64,000 nt of DNA from Elizabethkingia sp. YR214 (GTDB lineage: Bacteria > Bacteroidota > Bacteroidia > Flavobacteriales > Weeksellaceae). The notes under the pieces are model-generated. The model was not told where the DNA came from, ran no database searches, and worked only from the letters and a program-made list of their open reading frames with translations. The stretch is taken from NCBI RefSeq assembly GCF_003058195.1, contig NZ_QBUH01000004.1:415256-479255 (forward strand), written 5' to 3'. Of the stretch, positions 9,406-17,703 are shown in pieces. Within the stretch, counting starts at the first letter, position 1; every line of letters begins with the position of its first letter. The position numbers and the translations under genes were made by a program.

Positions 9406-10335
9406 ATGACAGAAAATAAAAATAATCCGCTTTTATGTAACCCTGATACCGGAATATGTGAACTTCCAGTAACGGAAATTGATACTGATTATAAAGGAAT
9501 ATATACCAAGGATAAGCCTCTTCAGCTTATTTATTTTACGGATCCTATTTGTTCTTCCTGTTGGGGGATCGAACCACAGCTGAGAAAACTAAAACTGGAA
9601 TATGGAAGTATTTTGGATATAGAATACCATATGGGTGGACTGTTACCTAATTGGAGCTATGACAGTGGAGGTATTAGTAAACCTTCGGATGTAGCACATC
9701 ATTGGGATGAAGTTAGCCTGTATTATGATATGCCTATTGATGGAGATGTGTGGCTGGAAGATCCTCTGAGTTCATCTTATCCGCCTTCTATTGCTTTTAA
9801 AGTAGCAGAGATACAGAATAAAGATAAAGCTATCGCTTTTTTAAGAATTCTAAGAGAGCTGGTTTTCCTGAAGAAAAAGAATATTGCCAAATGGGAATTT
9901 ATTGCCATAGCAGCCGAAGAAGCTGGATTGGATATTGTAAAGCTAAAAACGGATTTTGAAGGAGTTGGTCAAAAACTTTTTGAAGCAGATTTACAGCTGG
10001 CAAGAGATTATGGTGTTAGAGGGTTTCCGACCATATTTATACAGAATAAATTGGGAGAGAGGGAAATGATCTATGGTACTAAACCATATTCATTTTTTGA
10101 AACAGCAATCCTAAAACTTAATTCTGCTATTGCTAAAGAACAATATAATAAAAACCATGAAGCTCTTTTCTCCAAATACAATTCGTTAACTGCCAGAGAA
10201 TTTTCTGAATTGTCCGGAATATCCCGTAATGAGAGCGAGGAATATCTGAATGAGCTTACTGATAAAGGCATTTTGGAAAAATTAATGACTAAAAATGGCT
10301 CTTTGTGGATTAGAAAATCTTCAGATAAAATATAA
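9406..10335 (+). CDS. DsbA-like thioredoxin-fold protein (SpxH/YjbH-like)
   Basis: This 309-aa cytosolic-looking protein has no signal peptide. A short Cys-containing leader (LLCNPDTGICELP) precedes a thioredoxin fold with the active-site motif CSSC in FTDPICSSCWGIEP, an inserted helical domain, and the cis-Pro loop VRGFPTIFI. About 55 residues at the C-terminus (YNSLTAREFSELSGIS to NGSLWIRK) look like a small winged helix. The domain order resembles the YjbH/SpxH ClpXP-adaptor branch of DsbA proteins. Divergence from an HxlR regulator fits a thiol- or electrophile-stress role. Adaptor function is an inference. Confidence 0.75.
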   Translation: MTENKNNPLLCNPDTGICELPVTEIDTDYKGIYTKDKPLQLIYFTDPICSSCWGIEPQLRKLKLEYGSILDIEYHMGGLLPNWSYDSGGISKPSDVAHHWDEVSLYYDMPIDGDVWLEDPLSSSYPPSIAFKVAEIQNKDKAIAFLRILRELVFLKKKNIAKWEFIAIAAEEAGLDIVKLKTDFEGVGQKLFEADLQLARDYGVRGFPTIFIQNKLGEREMIYGTKPYSFFETAILKLNSAIAKEQYNKNHEALFSKYNSLTAREFSELSGISRNESEEYLNELTDKGILEKLMTKNGSLWIRKSSDKI

Positions 10336-10474
10336 ACAAGAATGGATTTAATTATTTAGTTTTCAGTTATTTGGAATTCAGATGTGGAAATTTACTAAAT
10401 GCAATATAGTTGCAGTATATCATAAACGGCCTTTAAATCGAAAAATTCTATAAAATTATTGTAACAATTTGAAC

Positions 10475-10482
10475 TAAATTTG
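10475..10482 (+). promoter_or_regulatory. -7 element upstream of the C1 peptidase gene
   Basis: TAAATTTG matches TAnnTTTG, 50 bp before the ATG at 10532. No convincing -33 box at the expected spacing. Confidence 0.4.
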
Positions 10483-10531
10483 GACTCTTTAGTCATATTG
10501 AGACTTTAATCAATTTAATTCTAATTTTATA

Positions 10532-11728
10532 ATGAAGAAGAGAAACATGTTTTTGCTTACCATGCTTACAGTAGGAAGCATGGCTTTTGCTCAAGACAAT
10601 TTGGTAAACAGCCTAAAAAACAATCAATCTGAAAATCCGGATTTTAAATTTACAGTAGTTAAGGAGTTAGGGAATACTTCTATTAAAAACCAGGGATCCT
10701 CAGGAACCTGTTGGAGCTACTCCGGAAACTCTTTCCTTGAGTCTGAAATGATAAGAATGGGAAAACCAGCTGTAGATTTAGCTGAAATCTTTACAGCCCG
10801 TAATGCTTATCATGATAAAGCTAAGCAATATGTATTGTTTGGTGGTGCTATTTCTTGGGGAGATGGCGGTGAATTACATGATGTAATTAATATGTACAAA
10901 AAGTATGGTGCTGTTCCTCAGGAAGTTTATTCAGGACTTCAGGCAGGACAAACCAAAAATAATTTTGGGGAAATGCAAAGTGTTATCAAGTCTATGCTTG
11001 ATGCTTATGTAAAAAATCCTCAGGGTAAACTTTCTGCAAATTGGCTAACAAATGTAGATAATGTACTAGACAGCTACCTTGGAGAATACCCAAAAGAGTT
11101 TACTTACAAAGGAAAGCGTTATACGCCACAGACTTTTGCTAAGGATGTAGTAGGAATTAATCCTGACGATTATGTAGAGCTTACTTCTTACAAAGATTAT
11201 CCTTATTATCAGCGTTTTGTTGCTCCAATCCCGGACAACTGGAGCCATGATAGTATGTGGAATATTCCGATGGATGATCTGACTAAGATTGTTGACAATG
11301 CTGTAGACAAAGGTTATACAGTAGGTTGGGCAACAGATGTTTCCGAACCATATTTTTCTTATAAAAACGGTGTGGCTTACGTTCCGGATGTTGACCTGAA
11401 TAATATCGACGCTCAAACAAAAGCTAATCTTTTTAAAGGCCCAAGACCTGATAAAAAAATTACTGAAGATATGCGTCAGGAAGCACTTAATAATCTTACA
11501 ACAACTGATGACCACGGTATGCAGATTGTAGGACTTGCTAAAGACCAGACAGGTAAAGAATATTACATGGTGAAAAATTCATGGGGCGTGACTAACGATT
11601 ATCAAGGATATTTATATGTAACAAGACCATATGTACAGTATAAGTCTACAGGTATTCTTGTGCACAAGAATGCAATACCAAAGGATATTCTGAATAAATT
11701 GAAACCCAATACAAACATCGGATTATAA
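10532..11728 (+). CDS. secreted C1-family (bleomycin hydrolase-like) aminopeptidase
   Basis: The 398-aa cysteine peptidase has a Sec signal peptide ending at SMAFAQ. The catalytic triad of the papain fold is visible: Cys60 in GSSGTCWSYSG, His328 in DDHGMQIVG and Asn349 in VKNSWG. These motifs and the length place it with the PepC/bleomycin hydrolase branch rather than classical papain. Those enzymes are usually cytosolic, so a signal peptide means this one acts in the periplasm or outside. It is monocistronic with a strong terminator. Confidence 0.9.
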   Translation: MKKRNMFLLTMLTVGSMAFAQDNLVNSLKNNQSENPDFKFTVVKELGNTSIKNQGSSGTCWSYSGNSFLESEMIRMGKPAVDLAEIFTARNAYHDKAKQYVLFGGAISWGDGGELHDVINMYKKYGAVPQEVYSGLQAGQTKNNFGEMQSVIKSMLDAYVKNPQGKLSANWLTNVDNVLDSYLGEYPKEFTYKGKRYTPQTFAKDVVGINPDDYVELTSYKDYPYYQRFVAPIPDNWSHDSMWNIPMDDLTKIVDNAVDKGYTVGWATDVSEPYFSYKNGVAYVPDVDLNNIDAQTKANLFKGPRPDKKITEDMRQEALNNLTTTDDHGMQIVGLAKDQTGKEYYMVKNSWGVTNDYQGYLYVTRPYVQYKSTGILVHKNAIPKDILNKLKPNTNIGL

Positions 11729-11756
11729 TCATCCGTAAGTTGTTACAGAATAAAGA

Positions 11757-11790
11757 AAATGCCGGAAGTTTTGTCTTCCGGCATTTTTTA
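11757..11790 (+). terminator. intrinsic terminator after the C1 peptidase gene
   Basis: The 12-bp stem AAATGCCGGAAG/CTTCCGGCATTT with a 6-nt loop and T run. Confidence 0.9.
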
Positions 11791-11914
11791 ATAAAACCCA
11801 TAGAATTTTAAAAACTGTAAGGTTTATCTAATTGATGCTGTTTTATATTTTGTACTACTTAAAACGTAGACTTTCTTCTTTTGTTGTGTATCAAAACTGA
11901 AAAAAGATATTTTT

Positions 11915-12727
11915 CTAGAATACCGTTGCTGCCAGCTGTATACGGGCATATTTCAGAGCCGGATTCCACATGGCCATCATAGAAACCGGAAGGGTGTAAT
12001 GTTCAGTAATCTTCACATCTTTGCTTGCTCTTATTCCTACATTTACAATCTGGAAGCTACTTTGTCCATTGCCATACAGGAAATTTCTGTCATTCAGTGC
12101 GAATCCTGCTCCTACAAAAGCATTAAGGCTCACCTTTTTGCTCTGGATAACAGGATAGCTCACCTGAACATAAGTAGAGTACTTGTTTTTATCATATTCT
12201 CCGTCAGGTTTCAGAACAACTTCTCCTGCATTAGCACCACCATAGAGCATGATATCGGCTTCTATATTTAACGGGAATTTCGGACCAAAAGTATAGTTTG
12301 TTCTCAGGTCGATAATGTGAGCTGTTCTCCTTCTGGAATAACTGAAAATATCGTTTGCTGCAACAGCCGTATTAATATTCCTTGAGTTATATAAATCCCA
12401 AAGACCTATATAAAAATTCTTATTGGAATACTGAACATAGTAATTGATTTCTTTATAATGAGTACCATCACTGTCATTGGCAAGAGCCGATGCTCCCCAG
12501 ATTCCAATTTTCCAGTTTTTATTTTTATCCAGGGCATAGGAGAGGTTACCCATTACTACAGGTTTATCTGTAATAATAAGTCCACGCCAAAGGTGATTGT
12601 TCTGTATATTGGCTGTAAAATCCAGTCTGCCTGCCTTTTCTTCAGTTTTTAATGAGTCTGTGTTTTGAGCAGAAACTCCCACGATGCCTGAAAAAATCAG
12701 ACAAAGTCTTAATAAGTTTTCTTTCAT
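11915..12727 (-). CDS. outer-membrane beta-barrel protein (TorF-like putative porin)
   Basis: The 270-aa protein has a Sec signal ending at GVSAQ and amphipathic strands throughout, ending in ARIQLAATVF, an outer-membrane barrel-type C-terminal strand with terminal Phe. The start of the barrel (NIQNNHLWRGLIITDKPVV, then WKIGIWGAS) resembles the TorF/Gcw_chp family of putative porins (WRG...GxWGS). It is the last gene of the glpD-glpK-glpF unit, 36 bp after glpF. The position suggests an outer-membrane route for glycerol or glycerol phosphodiesters. The barrel call is firm; porin function is inferred from context. Confidence 0.65.
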   Translation of the reverse strand: MKENLLRLCLIFSGIVGVSAQNTDSLKTEEKAGRLDFTANIQNNHLWRGLIITDKPVVMGNLSYALDKNKNWKIGIWGASALANDSDGTHYKEINYYVQYSNKNFYIGLWDLYNSRNINTAVAANDIFSYSRRRTAHIIDLRTNYTFGPKFPLNIEADIMLYGGANAGEVVLKPDGEYDKNKYSTYVQVSYPVIQSKKVSLNAFVGAGFALNDRNFLYGNGQSSFQIVNVGIRASKDVKITEHYTLPVSMMAMWNPALKYARIQLAATVF

Positions 12728-12763
12728 CTTATTTAGTGTGTGTTAATTAGTCAGATGCAAAAT

Positions 12764-13495
12764 TTATTTTAAAATTCCGAAAAATAAAGCTGCCAGAACG
12801 GCTCCTATAACTGGTCCTAAAATTGGAATCCATGCGTAGCTCCATTGGCTGCTGCCTTTTATAGGTAAAATAGCATGCATGATTCTTGGTCCCAGATCTC
12901 TTGCCGGATTTATGGCATAACCGGTTGTACCTCCTAAAGATAAACCTATAGCCCATACTAAGAATGCTACCGGAACTGCTCCTACAGTACCAAGACCTAT
13001 TTTGGCATCCGGAGTATTCGGGATAGAGATATTAGCATCGCTGATATAGAAGACAACGAAAACAAGTACAAAAGTCCCGATAATTTCACTGATTATATTT
13101 GAAACTGGTTTTGCAATTGCCGGACTTGTACTAAAGCAAGCTAGTTTAGCTCCTTCGTCTTCGGTAATAGCAAAATGATCTTTGTGGAATAGCCATACCA
13201 GAAACGCTCCGGACATAGCCCCGATCATCTGAGCTGCAATATAAGAAGGAACTGATTCCCATGGGAATTTTCCGGCTATTGCCAGTCCGATTGTAACTGC
13301 AGGATTAAGATGTGCCCCGCTGACGGGGCCGGCAACTGTTACCCCTACAAAAACGGCTAATGCCCATGCTGTGGTAATAACAATCCATCCTGAATTATTG
13401 CCTTTGGTATCTTTTAGAAGAACATTTGCTACTACGCCGTTCCCAAGAAGAATAAGTAGCATTGTACCTATAATTTCTGCTGTAAATGGTGTCAT
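12764..13495 (-). CDS. glpF: glycerol uptake facilitator (MIP channel)
   Basis: The 243-aa protein has six membrane helices and both NPA boxes, HLNPAVTIG (residues 64-66) and INPARDLGPR (196-198). The Asp after the second NPAR is the usual aquaglyceroporin residue, seen in glycerol facilitators and not in water-only channels. It lies 24 bp after glpK and 36 bp before the outer-membrane protein, in one operon with glpD. Together they provide inner-membrane entry, phosphorylation and oxidation of glycerol. Confidence 0.95.
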   Translation of the reverse strand: MTPFTAEIIGTMLLILLGNGVVANVLLKDTKGNNSGWIVITTAWALAVFVGVTVAGPVSGAHLNPAVTIGLAIAGKFPWESVPSYIAAQMIGAMSGAFLVWLFHKDHFAITEDEGAKLACFSTSPAIAKPVSNIISEIIGTFVLVFVVFYISDANISIPNTPDAKIGLGTVGAVPVAFLVWAIGLSLGGTTGYAINPARDLGPRIMHAILPIKGSSQWSYAWIPILGPVIGAVLAALFFGILK

Positions 13496-13519
13496 GTTGT
13501 GTACTTTTTCGGTTATTAA

Positions 13520-15019
13520 TTATTCTTCTATCCAGGCCTGAGAACGTTTTACAGCTTTGTGCCAGAAGCTGACCATATTGTCGATTTTGCTTTTGTCCTC
13601 CTTAGGCGTAAACTCTTTTTCTATAATCCATTGAGACTGGATCTCATCTATACTTTCCCAGAAGCCTACTGCCAGACCAGCCAGATAAGCTGCACCAAGT
13701 GCTGTAGTTTCAAGAGTCTTAGGACGAATAATTTTAAATCCGAAAAGGTCTGATTGGATTTGCATTAACATGTTACTGGCAGATGCTCCTCCGTCTACAC
13801 GAAGTTCTGTACTTTGAGTTCCAGCATCTGCTTCCATAGCTTTTACAATATCGTAAACCTGAAAAGCGATTCCTTCTAAAGTAGCTCTGGCAATATGACC
13901 ATCTGTTGTACCACGTGTTATACCAACAATAGTTCCGCGAGCATACTGATCCCAGTAAGGAGCACCAAGTCCGGTAAGAGCTGGTACGAAATATACACCA
14001 CCATTATCTTCTACAGTTTCTGCAAGTTTATTGACTTCAGACGAATCATTGATAATCTTTAATCCGTCTCTTAGCCACTGTATTGCAGCACCTCCTACAA
14101 ATACACTGCCTTCCAACGCATAGCTAACTTCTCCGTTAATTTTCCATGCCACTGTAGTTAACAGATTGTTTTTAGAATATACAGCTTCATTGCCAGTATT
14201 CATCAATAGAAAACATCCAGTACCATATGTGTTTTTTACCATTCCCGGCTTTGTACACATTTGTCCGAATAATGCAGCCTGCTGATCTCCGGCAATACCT
14301 GCAATCGGAATTTTAGTTGAGAAAAGGGTAGTAGAGGTTTCACCATACACTTCACTGCTTTGCTTTACTTCAGGAAGTATTGCACGGGGAATATTGAATA
14401 ATTTTAATAAATCATCATCCCAGTCCATAGTACGGATATTAAACATCATAGTTCTGCTGGCATTGGAAACATCTGTAATAAACATCTTTCCTCTTGTCAG
14501 TTTCCATGTTAGCCAGGTATCAACAGTACCGAAACATAGATCTCCGGCTTCTGCTTTTTCTCTTGCGCCTTCAACATTATCCAATATCCATTTTAGCTTT
14601 GTGGCAGAAAAGTAAGCATCCAGAACAAGTCCTGTTTTTTGTTTAATCTCATCAGTGTGTCCCTGGGATTTTAATTCGTCGCAATATCTGGATGTTCTTC
14701 TGTCCTGCCATACAATAGCATTATAAATAGGTTCACTGGTATGTCTGTCCCATACTACAGTTGTCTCTCTTTGATTGGTAATACCGATAGCAGCGACTTC
14801 CAGTCCTGATATTCCGGCTTTAGCTATAACTTCTGCAGCTACAGAAATCTGAGAAGACCAGATTTCGTTTGGGTCGTGTTCTACCCATCCCGGAGTGGGG
14901 AATATCTGCTCAAAACTTTTTTGCGATACGAATTTTATTTCTCCGCTTTTGTTAAAAAGGATTGCCCGTGATGAGGTTGTTCCTTGGTCTAGTGCTAAAA
15001 TTAGTTTTTCGTTCATCAT
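13520..15019 (-). CDS. glpK: glycerol kinase
   Basis: This 499-aa FGGY-family kinase makes sn-glycerol 3-phosphate from glycerol and ATP. It opens with [17 protein letters not shown], continues with VWQDRRTS and [11 protein letters not shown], and carries [13 protein letters not shown] and the family signature [18 protein letters not shown]. Length matches the E. coli enzyme. It starts 7 bp after the glpD stop. The ATG at 15016 is an alternative start, one codon in. Confidence 0.97.
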   Translation of the reverse strand: MMNEKLILALDQGTTSSRAILFNKSGEIKFVSQKSFEQIFPTPGWVEHDPNEIWSSQISVAAEVIAKAGISGLEVAAIGITNQRETTVVWDRHTSEPIYNAIVWQDRRTSRYCDELKSQGHTDEIKQKTGLVLDAYFSATKLKWILDNVEGAREKAEAGDLCFGTVDTWLTWKLTRGKMFITDVSNASRTMMFNIRTMDWDDDLLKLFNIPRAILPEVKQSSEVYGETSTTLFSTKIPIAGIAGDQQAALFGQMCTKPGMVKNTYGTGCFLLMNTGNEAVYSKNNLLTTVAWKINGEVSYALEGSVFVGGAAIQWLRDGLKIINDSSEVNKLAETVEDNGGVYFVPALTGLGAPYWDQYARGTIVGITRGTTDGHIARATLEGIAFQVYDIVKAMEADAGTQSTELRVDGGASASNMLMQIQSDLFGFKIIRPKTLETTALGAAYLAGLAVGFWESIDEIQSQWIIEKEFTPKEDKSKIDNMVSFWHKAVKRSQAWIEE

Positions 15020-15026
15020 AGTGTAC

Positions 15027-16628
15027 TTATTTAGAGTTTTTCATTTCGTTGGTGTTATAGGGTACAAGAAGATATTCTTTAGCGAGTGAAATGAAACTTT
15101 CAGTTTCGTTTTCTACTTTTTCAGCATCCCAGCCGAGTTCCTGAGCAAAAATTTCTGCTACTTTTCGTGCTGAATCTATGGCTGCTCTGGCATCTAAGAA
15201 AAGAAGACGGACTCTTCTGGCCAGCACATCCTCTATAGTTTCAGCCATTTCATTTCGGATTGCCCATACAACTTCGGCAATTGTAAATTCATTGTTCGGA
15301 TGTATTCTCTCGGCATATTCAGGCTTTTCCTGTTGCAATGCTTTTATAGCCGGGATATCCGAACCATAAATGTACAAGTGATTACTTCTGTCAACATCTT
15401 TTGCCGGGATATTTCCGTGGATAGAAAGATCTTTAGTTTTAGAAGGAACTTTTTTCAGATTGTGAACTTCTATTGCTTTATCTATAGTATCTTCCGCCAT
15501 TTGTCGGTAAGTAGTCCATTTTCCGCCGGTAATGGTTACAAGTCCGGTTTCGGCTACAATAACTTTATGACTTCGGGATACTTCTTTTGTACTTTTACCT
15601 CCATCTTTTGGTGCTGCTAGAGGACGTAGACCTGCAAATACAGAAAGTACATCTTCTTTGGTTGGTTTTTTAGACAGATATTGTCGTGCAGTTTTCAAAA
15701 CGAAATCAATTTCGGATTCCAGAGCTTTCGGTTCGAAACTCGGTTCGTCCACTAATGTGTCTGTAGTCCCGATTAAGGCTCTCTCATGCCATGGAACAAC
15801 GAAAAGAACACGTCCGTCAGATGTTTTAGGGATCATAATAGCATCATTACTTTTCAGGAATGATTTATCTAATACGAAATGGATTCCCTGGCTAGGAACA
15901 ACAAATTTTCCGTGTTTAGGATTACTCATGTTCAGGATATCGTTGGTGAAAACTCCTGTTGCATTAACTACAGCTTTCGCTTTTATTTCGTAACGTTCTT
16001 TAGTGAACTGATCTTCAACTATTACTCCTGTAATTTTATTACTTTCGTTTTTCAGAAGACCTACAACCTTCGTATAATTAATTACAGTACCGCCTTTTTC
16101 TACGATAGTCTGGGCAAGGTTAATGGCAAGACGGGAATCGTCAAACTGTCCATCCTGATATACAACTCCGCTGGCAAGACCCTTTTGTTCTATAGTCGGA
16201 AGTTTTTCTACGGTTTGTGCTTTATTGATATATCTGGTTTTACCCAGGCTAAGTTTCCCTGCCAGAAAATCGTAAACAGATAATCCTATTTTATAATATA
16301 TACCGCCCCACCAGTTATAATTAGGAATAATAAAAGACTGATTTTTAACAAGGTGAGCGGCATTTTTCGCCAGAAGTCCTCTTTCATACAGGGCTTCCTT
16401 CACAAGGTCTATGTTTCCCTGTGCCAGGTATCTCACACCACCATGCACAAGTTTGGTACTCCGGCTCGAAGTAGCTTTTGCAAAATCATGGGATTCCAGT
16501 AACAAAGTTCTGAAACCTCTCGTTGTAGCATCCAGAGCAGATCCTAGCCCGCTGGCGCCACCTCCGATAATTATAAAGTCCCATTCCTGATCTTGTGAAA
16601 CTTTTGTAAGCTCTTCTTTTCGTTTCAT
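15027..16628 (-). CDS. glpD: FAD-dependent glycerol-3-phosphate dehydrogenase
   Basis: This 533-aa aerobic GlpD oxidises glycerol 3-phosphate to dihydroxyacetone phosphate and passes electrons to the quinone pool at the inner membrane. The FAD-binding Rossmann motif is [16 protein letters not shown]. It is followed by [17 protein letters not shown], the GlpD signature, and later by [15 protein letters not shown]. The C-terminal DAO_C domain reaches about residue 515. It is the promoter-proximal gene of glpD-glpK-glpF-porin. It is divergent from the DeoR-type regulator across 109 bp that holds repeated TTTCG motifs. Confidence 0.97.
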   Translation of the reverse strand: MKRKEELTKVSQDQEWDFIIIGGGASGLGSALDATTRGFRTLLLESHDFAKATSSRSTKLVHGGVRYLAQGNIDLVKEALYERGLLAKNAAHLVKNQSFIIPNYNWWGGIYYKIGLSVYDFLAGKLSLGKTRYINKAQTVEKLPTIEQKGLASGVVYQDGQFDDSRLAINLAQTIVEKGGTVINYTKVVGLLKNESNKITGVIVEDQFTKERYEIKAKAVVNATGVFTNDILNMSNPKHGKFVVPSQGIHFVLDKSFLKSNDAIMIPKTSDGRVLFVVPWHERALIGTTDTLVDEPSFEPKALESEIDFVLKTARQYLSKKPTKEDVLSVFAGLRPLAAPKDGGKSTKEVSRSHKVIVAETGLVTITGGKWTTYRQMAEDTIDKAIEVHNLKKVPSKTKDLSIHGNIPAKDVDRSNHLYIYGSDIPAIKALQQEKPEYAERIHPNNEFTIAEVVWAIRNEMAETIEDVLARRVRLLFLDARAAIDSARKVAEIFAQELGWDAEKVENETESFISLAKEYLLVPYNTNEMKNSK

Positions 16629-16676
16629 TTTGTTTCGTTTTATTTGCTTTTTGTAAAAATATGAAATTTTTCGAAA
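16618..16676. promoter_or_regulatory. candidate GlpR operator region
   Basis: In the glpD/glpR divergent gap and the first codons of glpD I see TTTCGTTT at 16618 and again at 16633 (15 bp apart), plus the palindrome TTTCGAAA at 16669-16676. DeoR-family repressors often bind repeated TTCG/CGAA half-sites. A weak minus-strand -7-like TATTTTTA lies between them (16654-16661). The operator assignment is inference. Confidence 0.4.
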
Positions 16677-16706
16677 CCAAAAACATTTAGATGAAAATTT
16701 TTTTTA

Positions 16707-16714
16707 TATTTTTG
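16707..16714 (+). promoter_or_regulatory. -7 element of the glpR gene
   Basis: TATTTTTG matches TAnnTTTG, 24 bp before the ATG at 16738. Confidence 0.5.
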
Positions 16715-16737
16715 GTTAAATTTAAAATGCTGTAGTA

Positions 16738-17496
16738 ATGATAGCCCGCCACAATAACATTCTTAAAGAACTGGAGAAGAAAGAATATGTACTGGTACAA
16801 GATCTTTGTGAGAAATATAATGTTTCGTCCGTAACAATCCGAAAGGATCTGAGCTATCTTGAAGGTTTGGGATTATTGCACAGAACCCACGGTGGAGCAA
16901 GTAAGCAGTCACGTTTTGCCTATGAGAAAAACGTAAATGAAAAAGAAAACATCAACGTAGAGATCAAGCAGGCTATAGCCAGAAAAGCAGCGAATATTAT
17001 TGATGAAAATGATTCTGTTATATTAGCTTCCGGAACAACTATACATTATTTGGCTCGCACAATGGGAAGTTTTCAGAAGCTTACAGTTCTTACTTCTTCT
17101 TTACGTGTAGCATTAGAGTTGTGTATGATGCCGAATATCAATATTATTCAGCTAGGCGGGGAGGTAAGAAAAAGTTCTACTTCTATTGTCGGGGCTATTT
17201 CGGAATCGGTATTAAAACAATTTTCCTGTCACAAACTCTTTTTAGGTGTTGACGGAATTGATCTTGAATTTGGTATTAGTTGCTCCAGTGCAGCTGAAGC
17301 TCATCTGAATCAGGCTATGATAGAATGTGCGGAGAAAGTTATTGTCTTGGCAGATTCGTCTAAAATCAATAAAAAGGGTTTCGGCAAAATTGCTGATTTG
17401 GATAGGGTAGATACCATTATTACGGATAAGGGAATTGACCTTGAGACGAAAGAACGCCTTGAAGATATGGGGGTTACAGTGATTATTTCTGATTAA
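16738..17496 (+). CDS. glpR: DeoR-family regulator, probable GlpR
   Basis: The 252-aa repressor-type protein has an N-terminal winged helix (LVQDLCEKYNVSSVTIRKDL, then LHRTHGGA). Its C-terminal DeoR sensor domain contains ILASGTTIHYLAR, IIQLGGEVRKSS and VIVLADSSKI, which bind a phosphorylated sugar or polyol. It is divergent from glpD and directly upstream of susC, so glycerol 3-phosphate is the likely ligand. The gene symbol rests on context, since the family does not reveal its ligand by sequence alone. It may also control the downstream susCD-phosphatase-phospholipase genes. Confidence 0.8.
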   Translation: MIARHNNILKELEKKEYVLVQDLCEKYNVSSVTIRKDLSYLEGLGLLHRTHGGASKQSRFAYEKNVNEKENINVEIKQAIARKAANIIDENDSVILASGTTIHYLARTMGSFQKLTVLTSSLRVALELCMMPNINIIQLGGEVRKSSTSIVGAISESVLKQFSCHKLFLGVDGIDLEFGISCSSAAEAHLNQAMIECAEKVIVLADSSKINKKGFGKIADLDRVDTIITDKGIDLETKERLEDMGVTVIISD

Positions 17497-17681
17497 GATT
17501 AAATTTAAAATAAAATTAATCTTGATTATGTTCTGAATACAGGTGTAATGATTAATTTACTGTTATCTTACTGATAAATAAATAATTAATATTTGTGCAT
17601 TCACTTTTTCCATTGATAATAGTTAATGTTTCTTAATAAAAACATAAGAAAACCTTAATGTAACACGGGGCCGTACTGTTC

Positions 17682-17689
17682 TAATTTTG
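17682..17689 (+). promoter_or_regulatory. -7 element upstream of susC
   Basis: TAATTTTG matches TAnnTTTG, 14 bp before the ATG at 17704. An inverted repeat AAGATTAA/TTAATCTT at 17495-17523, just after the glpR stop, is a weak hairpin or operator candidate in the same gap. Confidence 0.5.
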
Positions 17690-17703
17690 CATTCAGAATT
17701 AAA

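Noticed and set aside
12747..12956. Second minus-strand frame overlapping glpF
   Set aside because: It is an out-of-frame shadow; the glpF frame carries both NPA boxes.
15178..16283. Several plus-strand open frames inside glpD
   Set aside because: They are antisense shadows of a clearly identified gene, with no family signature.
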